A stretch of DNA of 27,402 bases from positions 1 through 27,402 of IMG/VR virus record IMGVR_UViG_3300006920_000186. One strand, written 5' to 3'. Source of the stretch: a virus. How positions within the stretch are numbered: the first letter of the stretch is position 1; every line of letters starts with the position of its first letter. This document shows, in pieces, positions 1 through 5,386 of the stretch. The notes below the pieces were generated by a model. The model was not told where the DNA came from. It saw only the letters and a list, made by a program, of their open reading frames with translations, and made no database searches. A program made the translations under genes and the position numbers.

Positions 1-2
1 TA

Positions 3-95
3 GTGGTCTCGTCATCACTTACTTGGATGCTTATCAAAAAGCGCGACGGTAAAGGATCGCAGCCACTATTCGCGCCTATCTCTCAGGCGGCATAA
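3..95 (+). CDS. 3' end of a truncated gene, unknown product
   Basis: An open frame enters from the left edge and ends at TAA 93-95, giving about 30 C-terminal residues that finish in PISQAA. No function can be assigned from so short a piece. Support for this frame is that its last eight codons are copied at 129-152 with the same stop and nearly the same peptide, which suggests coding sequence was duplicated. A competing frame (2-52) is also open but shorter. A start could lie inside the window at ATG 27, but a 5'-truncated gene is more likely. Confidence is moderate to low. Confidence 0.4.
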   Translation: MVSSSLTWMLIKKRDGKGSQPLFAPISQAA

Positions 96-152
96 GAATA
101 GAGAGAAGAGGATCGTCAAGATTCTCAAGCGCCCAGCTCTCAGGCGGCATAA
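72..152 (+). repeat. Two copies of a 24-bp repeat (72-95 and 129-152)
   Basis: Copies at 72-95 and 129-152 differ only at three adjacent bases. They are 57 bases apart and in the same reading frame. Each encodes AP-x-SQAA followed by TAA, and each can also form a short hairpin (CGCC with GGCG) around a CTCTCA loop. The second copy continues the first frame after TAA GAA TAG, so it looks like a duplicated gene terminus. Confidence 0.75.
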
Positions 153-239
153 TAAATGAAGGAGTCAGAGTATCATCCTAGCACTAAGGGGTTACTCATA
201 TACCATTTGCTAGTATGGTGAATCAAACATAGCAACCAA

Positions 240-417
240 GGAGGATCACCCGAAAGGGGGTTCTATAGATGGCACTCTTCTTGATTCGTATAGAGTCACG
301 ACCGAGTGAATAGCTGTAAGTAAGAGGATCACCGAAGGGTGGTTCTAATAGATACCGCTGTTCATAAGGGTGCCATCTACTTAATCCTTTTCACCCTTAA
401 TAATAAGGACGATAACT
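240..417 (+). promoter_or_regulatory. Structured untranslated leader ahead of the small-gene operon
   Basis: This stretch has no convincing gene and precedes the first small gene at 418. It contains two related stem-loops beginning GAGGATCACC (241 and 323): the first closes CCC-GAAA-GGG, the second CACC-GAAG-GGTG. A perfect 10-bp inverted repeat joins 266-275 to 370-379. A second perfect 8-bp inverted repeat joins 365-372 to 392-399 and shares bases 370-372 with the first, so the two helices cannot form together. A 14-codon open frame (269-313) starts inside the first helix, downstream of AGGGGG. This looks like a control region, but no known riboswitch was recognised. The part from 153 to 239 shows only a weak ACCAT/ATGGT hairpin. 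Confidence 0.45.
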
Positions 418-600
418 ATGAGCATCCAGAAGCTACGTCAATCAATCTATGATGGATATGAAGTACTCGCAGATGAGACTGATCGACTGATCGAGTTGAA
501 AGAAGAAACCTATCAAACGGAACAAGAGATCAAAGATATCCGATCAACAATTGCCCGTAAGATCAGAGAGCTATATCAAATATATGGAGAAAGACCATGA
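418..600 (+). CDS. Small coiled-coil protein, unknown function
   Basis: Encodes 60 residues, highly charged and predicted mostly helical. Leucine, isoleucine and valine are spaced in heptad-like fashion (LADETDRLIELKEE), suggesting a coiled coil. There is no signal peptide or membrane segment. The start is supported by AAGGA at 404-408, nine bases upstream. It is the first gene of a chain of very small overlapping genes; its stop overlaps the next start in an ATGA arrangement, implying translational coupling. Small helical proteins of this kind are common among phage early genes that bind host proteins, but nothing in the sequence points to a particular target. Confidence 0.8.
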   Translation: MSIQKLRQSIYDGYEVLADETDRLIELKEETYQTEQEIKDIRSTIARKIRELYQIYGERP

Positions 601-722
601 GTATCAATGAAGCGAAGATCAAAGCACTTAAGAAGAAGATTCAGATACTGAAGATTCAGACTAAGAACAATGAACTCTTATTGAAGGTGTTGGAAAATGC
701 TAACTTGGAAACCACAAGCTAA
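597..722 (+). CDS. Very small lysine-rich helical protein
   Basis: Encodes 41 residues starting MSINEAKIKALKKK. It is rich in lysine, leucine and isoleucine in a pattern compatible with one amphipathic or coiled-coil helix. The start overlaps the stop of the preceding gene (ATGA at 597-600), and the 3' end overlaps the next gene by 26 bases, so the three are probably translated together. It is short enough that coding is supported mainly by the overlap architecture and composition. No family recognised. Confidence 0.6.
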   Translation: MSINEAKIKALKKKIQILKIQTKNNELLLKVLENANLETTS

Positions 723-888
723 AACTCATGATCTCTACATGGACCAACGTGGACACGGTATCAAACTGAGATATAAGATACAACAATTAACCAAAGAACT
801 GGAGCTAAGTGATGCTATAGAGAGCAATCTCATTGACATCATGTATGAAGAGTATCTTGACTCCTCTATAAATTGGAAGGATGTCTGA
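697..888 (+). CDS. Small hypothetical protein
   Basis: Encodes 63 residues. The N-terminal third is polar, and the middle (IQQLTKELELSDAIESNLID) looks helical and resembles a coiled-coil segment. It ends shortly before the next gene. GAAGG about 10 bases ahead supports the start, and the gene overlaps the previous one by 26 bases. No known domain is visible. It is likely part of the small-gene operon 418-1579. Confidence 0.7.
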   Translation: MLTWKPQAKTHDLYMDQRGHGIKLRYKIQQLTKELELSDAIESNLIDIMYEEYLDSSINWKDV

Positions 889-890
889 CC

Positions 891-1091
891 TTGTCACCAC
901 TATACAATGTTACGATAAACTACATCAATGCAGATGGAAACATGGACGAAATCAAATACTACGATATTGCAGAAGACAGCGTATGGCGTATGGTAACGAG
1001 AGCTAAAGGAGCTCTAGAACCACTATTCGATTTCACTATAATCAGTATCCTCGTCGAATTTCCACCCGAATCAACGAAACAGCAATCATAA
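891..1091 (+). CDS. Small hypothetical protein, TTG start
   Basis: I place the start at TTG 891 because GGAAGGA at 875-881 lies nine bases upstream and the codon follows directly on the previous stop (886-888). The open frame extends back to TTG 873, which has no ribosome binding site. The product of about 66 residues mixes beta and helical character (YNVTINYINADG, then DEIKYYDIAEDSVWRMV). An extended hydrophobic strand (FTIISILVEF) lies near the end. No membrane segment or known family. The non-ATG start makes the exact N-terminus uncertain. Confidence 0.6.
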   Translation: MSPLYNVTINYINADGNMDEIKYYDIAEDSVWRMVTRAKGALEPLFDFTIISILVEFPPESTKQQS

Positions 1092-1099
1092 GGACTATC

Positions 1100-1231
1100 A
1101 TGACAGATAAAAAACCATATCAAGCAATGAGCGAAGCCCTGTCTGAAATGGCTGAGACAGTTACTATAACTGAAGCAGAATTAAGAAAGATTATCGCGAA
1201 AGAAGTAGCTAAAGCCAGAAAGGGCGAGTAG
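1100..1231 (+). CDS. Very small hypothetical protein
   Basis: Encodes 43 residues starting MTDKKPYQAMSEALSEMAE and ending in a lysine/alanine-rich helix (IIAKEVAKARKGE). AAGGA at 1090-1094 stands five bases before the ATG, a good ribosome binding site, and the gene fits between its neighbours with short gaps. No domain is recognisable. Confidence 0.65.
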   Translation: MTDKKPYQAMSEALSEMAETVTITEAELRKIIAKEVAKARKGE

Positions 1232-1235
1232 TATA

Positions 1236-1370
1236 ATGGTATTCATATTTGGAGACATCGAAACACATATCCCACTACTCATACCGATTCTGATAGCTGC
1301 TCTGATCGCACTCAATATGACGCTCAAGGTAGTTATACAGATTGAAAAATATCGCCATTGGGATGAATAG
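1236..1370 (+). CDS. Small single-span membrane protein
   Basis: Encodes 44 residues. A hydrophobic stretch (IPLLIPILIAALIAL, about residues 13-27) is long enough to cross the membrane once. A charged tail ending in IEKYRHWDE follows. Position and size would suit a membrane-active small phage protein, but there is no specific evidence for a holin or spanin. The 3' half of the gene (1301-1370) is duplicated at 1535-1604, downstream of and partly inside the next gene. A GGGCGAG element upstream is a weak ribosome binding site. Confidence 0.6.
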   Translation: MVFIFGDIETHIPLLIPILIAALIALNMTLKVVIQIEKYRHWDE

Positions 1371-1604
1371 GATATGATATGACTATGAAGCTATATACGC
1401 GAAATGAGACAATTGAATATGTTATTAGGCTAATACCATCAAATAAGAAAATTGATAGGATTAAAGCCGTTCGTAAACTTACAGGATGTAGACTGGTAGA
1501 AGCTAAAGACTGGTGTGATGAGCTTCAGAAAAAGTCTGATCGCACTCAATATGACGCTCAAGGCAGTTGTACAGATTGAAGGCTATCGCCATTGGGATGA
1601 ACAG
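1301..1604 (+). repeat. 70-bp duplication (1301-1370 and 1535-1604)
   Basis: Bases 1301-1370 recur at 1535-1604 with about seven mismatches. The first copy is the 3' half of the membrane-protein gene. The second copy sits at the end of the L7/L12-like gene, which reads it in a different frame. In the original frame the second copy stays open to a TAA at 1671-1673. A more diverged third trace (peptide GYRRWDN in place of GYRHWDE) lies at about 4728-4760 upstream of the other L7/L12-like gene. Confidence 0.85.
1379..1579 (+). CDS. L7/L12 C-terminal-domain-like protein, copy 1 (chimeric end)
   Basis: Encodes 66 residues. Residues 12-50 resemble the start of the C-terminal domain of ribosomal protein L7/L12: a beta strand (YVIRLI), then a helix with IKAVRKLTG, then L-x-EAKDW, matching the family pattern IKAVR-x-x-TG-x-x-L-x-EAKD. 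In ribosomes this domain contacts translation factors; a role in altering host translation is inference. The product is shorter than a complete domain. Its last residues come from a duplicated fragment of the upstream gene read out of frame, so it is probably a recombinant or truncated form of the paralogue at 5043. The ribosome-binding and start context is identical in the two copies over 20 bases (GAATAGGATATGATATGACT). Confidence 0.75.
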   Translation: MTMKLYTRNETIEYVIRLIPSNKKIDRIKAVRKLTGCRLVEAKDWCDELQKKSDRTQYDAQGSCTD

Positions 1605-1659
1605 ATACTGTCGGAGCTTATGTCGGCAGATCACAACAATGTCTTGAAAGGACAAACAA

Positions 1660-1953
1660 ATGACTACATTTAACAAATCGAACACATCAACGTACAAAGT
1701 AGTAGTTACATGGACATCGGGTAAGTCAGCCGATTTCCCATTCATTACTGCTATCGAATATCCTGATAACGGTACAATAGTACTGCACGGTCAGAACCAG
1801 ACGGATGGTACTATGGAAAACCGTTCCTATGTACTCGAACGTCGGGTTGTAGCATTCGCGGATGTACGTCGCATCTCCACAGTACGGACGATGCAACAAA
1901 ATACGCAGATGGTAGACAGCTACGTTGGCGATAGTGGCGAACCAGCGTTCTAA
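1660..1953 (+). CDS. Hypothetical protein, beta-rich
   Basis: Encodes 97 residues with alternating short beta-like segments (YKVVVTWTSG, TAIEYPDNGTIVLHG, RSYVLERRVVAFADV). No signal peptide or membrane segment. AAAGGA at 1647-1652 lies seven bases before the ATG and supports the start. The last 30 residues are polar and may be disordered. It is followed by a strongly structured intergenic region. No family recognised. Confidence 0.75.
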   Translation: MTTFNKSNTSTYKVVVTWTSGKSADFPFITAIEYPDNGTIVLHGQNQTDGTMENRSYVLERRVVAFADVRRISTVRTMQQNTQMVDSYVGDSGEPAF

Positions 1954-1963
1954 GAATACGTCA

Positions 1964-2112
1964 CCACCCTCACATACAACGAGCACGAGAATCTCCTCGA
2001 GTTCAGTGTGTGGGGGTGGACCTGCACCCTAAATCAGCGGGAAGCCCGACATACTGATTTACTCATTTGAATTAATACGTTACATGGCTATATTGATGTA
2101 ATCTATAGCCAT
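1964..2112 (+). ncRNA. Structured intergenic RNA with three nested stem-loops
   Basis: This 195-base gap between genes (1954-2148) holds three consecutive helices. The first is a 14-bp stem, 1964-1977 with 2006-2019, with two G-U pairs and an inner CGAG/CTCG. The second pairs AAATCAG (2031-2037) with CTGATTT (2054-2060) around an inner CGGG-AAG-CCCG hairpin. The third is a perfect 9-bp stem, 2084-2092 with 2104-2112. None is followed by a T-tract, so ordinary intrinsic termination is unlikely. It could be a processing site, a regulatory leader for the gene at 2149, or an independent small RNA; no known class was recognised. Confidence 0.5.
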
Positions 2113-2148
2113 CTTAATATACTCAGATATAAAGTAGAAAGTAAAAAG

Positions 2149-2529
2149 ATGAATACTGAGAACTTAATAAAAGTAATAAAAAAGTTAGAGAGTACCAATG
2201 ATACCCATTTTAGCATGAATGTGTTTATGAATAAAGATGGATTACCGATGTGTATAGCAGGTCATGCGGCAAGGATAGCAGAATACAACATGGAGTTAAA
2301 AACAAACACTGTGGAGGGTATAAATGGGGAGATAAATTATAACATATATTATGAAGCAAGTAAATGGCTAGGCCTAACAGAAGAAAATGCTAGTTACCTT
2401 TTCCAAGGACGTTGGTCATCAAAAAATCTATTTAATATCACCAGAGAAGAAACGATAGACTACCTAAAAAGATGTATAAAATCTGAAAAGATAATACAAA
2501 CAGGGGCAGAACAGGATAACACATGGTAG
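2149..2529 (+). CDS. Conserved hypothetical phage/bacterial protein (CIAGHAA motif)
   Basis: Encodes 126 residues with a pattern I recognise from uncharacterised phage and bacterial proteins: a phenylalanine/methionine-rich start (HFSMNVFMNKDGLP), then CIAGHAARIA. A helix with A-x-x-x-LGL follows, then LFQGRW, and last an IT-x-EE-x-I-x-YL segment at the C-terminus. The cysteine and histidine in CIAGHA could bind metal or be catalytic, but no activity is established to my knowledge. It starts just after the structured region 1964-2112 with only a weak AGAAAG ribosome binding site, and it overlaps the next gene by seven bases. Confidence 0.8.
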   Translation: MNTENLIKVIKKLESTNDTHFSMNVFMNKDGLPMCIAGHAARIAEYNMELKTNTVEGINGEINYNIYYEASKWLGLTEENASYLFQGRWSSKNLFNITREETIDYLKRCIKSEKIIQTGAEQDNTW

Positions 2530-2690
2530 AGGGATGGACACTTGAAGAGATAGAGATGGATAAATTAATAGAAAAACACACAGTATATATGGAAAGTATG
2601 ATTGTAGAACGTGGAATGATTGATATAGATCAATTGATAAAAGAACTTGTGAAAATCAGGATCAAACTAAACATGGAATACTATGATTAA
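2523..2690 (+). CDS. Very small acidic hypothetical protein
   Basis: Encodes 55 residues, methionine- and glutamate-rich, apparently all helical (WTLEEIEMDKLIEKH, then IDQLIKELVKIRIKL). The start overlaps the end of the preceding gene, and the TAA (2688-2690) abuts the lipoprotein gene. No domain recognised. Coding is supported by overlap spacing and an uninterrupted helical reading frame. Confidence 0.6.
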   Translation: MVEGWTLEEIEMDKLIEKHTVYMESMIVERGMIDIDQLIKELVKIRIKLNMEYYD

Positions 2691-2701
2691 TGGAGAATAG
2701 A

Positions 2702-3109
2702 ATGAAATATAAAATTACGAGTGTAATTGCGCTAATAGCACTAACCACAGCGTGTACACCACGATATGTACTACCAATCTGCGACCGTGAGGCACAAGAG
2801 TGGAACAAGTTCGATACTGTGGAAGATGTGTGTGATACTGTAGAAGTAGAGGTAATAGGGTGGGAACCGACAGGCTCTGAGCCTAATCCCAAGCCACCAA
2901 CTAGTAAACCACCTTCAGAGCCACCGAAGGAGCCACCGCACGAGCCACCTCATAAACCTGAAAAGGAAAAGGGTAACAATGGTTGGGGTAATGGGGACCA
3001 GAATGCACCCGGAAAATCTGGAGGACATAACAATGCGGAGAATGGTCCAAAGGGAGATCATGATGGTCGTGGAAAAGAATCATCTAATTCTGGAAAACGA
3101 AAGAACTGA
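2702..3109 (+). CDS. Proline-rich lipoprotein with Gly/Asn-rich tail
   Basis: Encodes 135 residues from ATG 2702, preferred over ATG 2690 because GGAG (2692-2695) is correctly spaced for the second. Residues 1-18 form a signal peptide (MKYKIT, then VIALIALTTAC) with a probable lipidated cysteine in a slightly atypical lipobox. A Pro-Lys-rich segment (repeats of EPP) spans about residues 60-90. A tail with WGNGDQNAPGKSGGHNNAEN resembles a motif seen in other phage and bacterial secreted proteins. It is probably anchored in a membrane facing the periplasm. Short proline-rich lipoproteins include Rz1-type outer spanins, but no partner inner spanin lies beside it, so that role is only a possibility. 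Confidence 0.7.
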   Translation: MKYKITSVIALIALTTACTPRYVLPICDREAQEWNKFDTVEDVCDTVEVEVIGWEPTGSEPNPKPPTSKPPSEPPKEPPHEPPHKPEKEKGNNGWGNGDQNAPGKSGGHNNAENGPKGDHDGRGKESSNSGKRKN

Positions 3110-3144
3110 TGTATGTCAGTAAAACGTATAAAAAGGATATGACA

Positions 3145-4164
3145 ATGAATGAAGATCGTGATAAAGCTTTTAAACAGTATCAATGTGATAACAGTGATAT
3201 ACAACAATACCTGATTAGTATGGAATCGAGAGCATTCAATGCTGGATGGGAAGCTGATAAACAGAATTCACTTAGACATACAGAAACTGTACATGACTTC
3301 GATGATAAAAACGGACCAGTACCTGCACATAAACATTGTAATGGCGGTGGTTGGGTAGCAGATACCGCAAGTGTATCAAGCTCAGTATATGTTGGATCAG
3401 AAGCTAAAGTATATGGTGATGCTAAAGTGTCAGGTAAGGCTAAACTATATGATTACGCTAAAGTATCAGGCAATGCTATAGTATGTGATAACGCTAAAGT
3501 ATCAAGTAGTGCTCAAGTATATGGTAGTGCTCAAGTATATGGTGATGCTATAGTATCAGGCAATGCTATAGTATGTGATAATACTAAAGTATATGGTAGT
3601 GCTCAAGTATATCGTGATGCTGAAGTATATGGTGATGCTCAAGTATCAGGCAATGCCATAGTATGTGATAACGCTCAAGTATCAGGCAATGCTATAGTAT
3701 ATGGTACTGCTAAAATACATAATCGTAGTAAAGTATATAGTTATGCTCGAGTATATGGTAATGCTATAATATATGATTATGCTGAAGTAAGTGGTGATGC
3801 TGAAGTATCAGGTGATGCTCAAGTATATAGTTATGCTAAAGTATGGAGTAAGGCTCAAATATATGATAGAGCTAAAGTATATGATCATGCTATAGTATAT
3901 GATAATGCTATAATATATGATGATGCTCAAATATATGATAGAGCTAAAGTATATAATAATGCTAAAGTATATAATAATGCTAAAATATGTAGCGATGCTC
4001 AAGTATATGGTAATGCTCAAGTATCAGATAATACTCAAGTATATGGTAATGCTCAAGTATATGGTGATGCTATAGTATATGGTTATGCAAAATTATATGG
4101 TTATGCTGAAGTATATGGTGATGATATAGTATGTAATAGCGGTGAGATAAGGACAATACTCTAG
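3145..4164 (+). CDS. Hexapeptide-repeat left-handed beta-helix protein
   Basis: Encodes 339 residues from ATG 3145, chosen because AAGGA (3133-3137) lies seven bases upstream; ATG 3109, overlapping the previous stop, would add 12 residues. Residues 1-60 are helical and polar and include AFNAGWEA. A cap with HCNGGGWVADTASV follows, then about 40 hexapeptide repeats of the form V-Y-G-[ND]-A-x to the C-terminus. This is the signature of a left-handed parallel beta-helix, as in hexapeptide acyltransferases and YdcK-like proteins. No catalytic histidine or CoA-binding feature stands out, so a structural or polymerising role is more likely than acyltransfer. The repeats are nearly identical at DNA level. 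Confidence 0.85.
   Translation: MNEDRDKAFKQYQCDNSDIQQYLISMESRAFNAGWEADKQNSLRHTETVHDFDDKNGPVPAHKHCNGGGWVADTASVSSSVYVGSEAKVYGDAKVSGKAKLYDYAKVSGNAIVCDNAKVSSSAQVYGSAQVYGDAIVSGNAIVCDNTKVYGSAQVYRDAEVYGDAQVSGNAIVCDNAQVSGNAIVYGTAKIHNRSKVYSYARVYGNAIIYDYAEVSGDAEVSGDAQVYSYAKVWSKAQIYDRAKVYDHAIVYDNAIIYDDAQIYDRAKVYNNAKVYNNAKICSDAQVYGNAQVSDNTQVYGNAQVYGDAIVYGYAKLYGYAEVYGDDIVCNSGEIRTIL
3385..4130 (+). repeat. Long array of 18-bp coding repeats
   Basis: Most of the beta-helix gene is a tandem array of 18-base units of the type GCTCAAGTATATGGTAAT, varying at a few positions. Codon choice is unusually uniform: alanine mostly GCT, valine mostly GTA, tyrosine mostly TAT. The array could change length by slippage or recombination in 18-base steps without breaking the frame. 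The reverse strand of the array is also open by chance (3808-4020). Confidence 0.85.
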
Positions 4165-4304
4165 TATATACGGCGTTGAGCTAAGTGACACAATAGAATA
4201 AATTGAAAAGAATGAAATGAAATACTCAATAATTATAAAGAGAGATATAACAAGCGTATAAGAAAGATTAGAAAATTAGAAATATAAACCTTGGGGGTTT
4301 AGAA

Positions 4305-4454
4305 ATGATTAGACTAACGGAAGATGAAGTAAACGAACTGATAAAAGCACTAGAAGATGGAGCTGAAGACTTGCTCCGTTGGACTAATATACATTACTTG
4401 AAACAAAGATTAGAGGAGATGAAAGATGTCTTGGAAGAACCTATTAATTATTAA
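4305..4454 (+). CDS. Very small acidic helical protein
   Basis: Encodes 49 residues starting MIRLTEDEVNELIKALED, acidic and helical, with a coiled-coil-like second half (YLKQRLEEMKDVLEE). Its end overlaps the next gene by 29 bases. The upstream gap 4165-4304 has a small AAACC/GGTTT hairpin at 4287-4301 just before the start and no classical ribosome binding site, which lowers confidence. No family recognised. Confidence 0.55.
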   Translation: MIRLTEDEVNELIKALEDGAEDLLRWTNIHYLKQRLEEMKDVLEEPINY

Positions 4455-4722
4455 CTGGATAGCACTGATTATATTTGCATTATCTATCTTATCAGCACGA
4501 TCTCAAGAAATAGGACCATGTGGTAAATATGGAGAGATGGCTGACCCCTATAGTTATGAAGAGATCACAATATATGTAGAAAATGAGGAATCAGAATCAG
4601 CTATTATCATATACCTTGATAAAGATGGACAGGGAATGGTACACCTTACAGCAAAAGGAGTAGAGTGCCACATGATCAACATCGAAAAGACTATTAAAGT
4701 TGACATAGGTGAACGATCATAA
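4426..4722 (+). CDS. Small exported or membrane-anchored protein
   Basis: Encodes 98 residues. An N-terminal hydrophobic segment (about residues 5-22, LLIINWIALIIFALSIL) is followed by SARSQE, a plausible signal peptidase site. The remaining part has two cysteines (C32 and C80) that could form a disulphide in the periplasm, and a beta-like ESAIIIYLDKDGQGMVHL. AGGAG upstream within the preceding gene supports the start. Superinfection exclusion or envelope modification are common roles for such proteins but are not shown here. Confidence 0.7.
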   Translation: MSWKNLLIINWIALIIFALSILSARSQEIGPCGKYGEMADPYSYEEITIYVENEESESAIIIYLDKDGQGMVHLTAKGVECHMINIEKTIKVDIGERS

Positions 4723-4824
4723 ACATCGGCTACCGCCGTTGGGATAATGCGCTTATTGAGTGCTTAGGGGTGACGAACGCCCGACAAATAACAATTATAA
4801 TTTAACTCCTAAAGGGGAACAACC

Positions 4825-5034
4825 GTGGCCTATAAGAAAAAGTATGAAGCTAAGGTATCTAAAGCCTTAAATGTAGTAGAAGAAGTTTCTCCGGGAAAGT
4901 TCCAAGTATTCCAACTATACGCATATATGAAGATTCCATTGTTGGGAACCAGAGTGCGAGGGAAGTTCGAAGAGACATTTGCTGACTCAATTGATGAAGC
5001 ATTCAACCGACTTTATTCCAATTATTATGAATAG
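4825..5034 (+). CDS. Small hypothetical protein, GTG start
   Basis: Encodes 69 residues from a GTG preceded by AAAGGGGA seven bases upstream. The N-terminus is basic (AYKKKYEAKVSKA). A beta-like VVEEVSPGKFQVFQLYAYMK follows, then FADSIDEAFNRLYSNYYE. No known domain. It ends eight bases before the second L7/L12-like gene and presumably shares its transcript. The preceding gap (4723-4824) carries a remnant reading frame related to the 1301-1604 duplication. Confidence 0.7.
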   Translation: MAYKKKYEAKVSKALNVVEEVSPGKFQVFQLYAYMKIPLLGTRVRGKFEETFADSIDEAFNRLYSNYYE

Positions 5035-5042
5035 GATATGAT

Positions 5043-5375
5043 ATGACTGTGAAACTATATTCACGAAAGCGAAATGAGACACTCGAATATGTTATTAGGC
5101 TGATCCCATCAAATAAGAGAATTGATAGGATTAGAGCCGTTCGTAAACTTGCAGAATGTACTCTAAGAGAAGCTAGAGACTGGTGTAATGAGCTTCAGGA
5201 AAAAGATGATCTAAAAGATTATGAGGTTCCTTATAACAAGAATACAGATTTCGATGATACTTATTATGATAACGAGGATACTGATAACGAGGAACCCTAT
5301 TATGGACGCACTAGGTGGCTGGACTCGGTATGCGATCATTCGAAAGTGTTATCACGAGCCTTGAATGGTGGCTGA
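5043..5375 (+). CDS. L7/L12 C-terminal-domain-like protein, copy 2 with acidic tail
   Basis: Encodes 110 residues. Residues 1-53 are closely similar to the 66-residue paralogue at 1379 (YVIRLIPSNK, then DRI-x-AVRKL and EA-x-DWC-x-EL), and both follow the helix pattern of the ribosomal L7/L12 C-terminal domain. In place of the usual second half of that domain it has a strongly acidic, tyrosine-rich tail (about residues 55-90), then a short helical end. The RBS/start context is shared with copy 1. In ribosomes the equivalent helices bind EF-Tu, EF-G and IF2, so competition with or recruitment of translation factors is a reasonable inference; there is no direct evidence. Confidence 0.75.
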   Translation: MTVKLYSRKRNETLEYVIRLIPSNKRIDRIRAVRKLAECTLREARDWCNELQEKDDLKDYEVPYNKNTDFDDTYYDNEDTDNEEPYYGRTRWLDSVCDHSKVLSRALNGG

Positions 5376-5386
5376 TAAATAGAGAT

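Noticed and set aside
72-152. Two near-identical repeats that could begin a CRISPR array
   Set aside because: Only two copies, differing internally, each ending in an in-frame stop codon; no further repeats or spacers follow.
881-1000. A +1 frame starting ATG 881 that could encode a short protein
   Set aside because: The ATG overlaps its own putative RBS and the peptide is Arg/Cys-rich and unlike a real protein; the TTG 891 frame fits better.
1503-1986. Reverse-strand open frames across the duplicated region
   Set aside because: They are antisense shadows of + strand genes and have no ribosome binding sites or plausible operon partners.
2074-2096. TAATACG followed by CTATA, resembling a T7 promoter
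   Set aside because: Spacing is three bases too long compared with the T7 promoter, the GGGAGA start is missing and no second copy was found.
3808-4020. Reverse-strand open frame in the beta-helix gene
   Set aside because: It arises from the 18-bp repeats, giving a monotonous Ile/Tyr/Ser peptide; no RBS or independent support.
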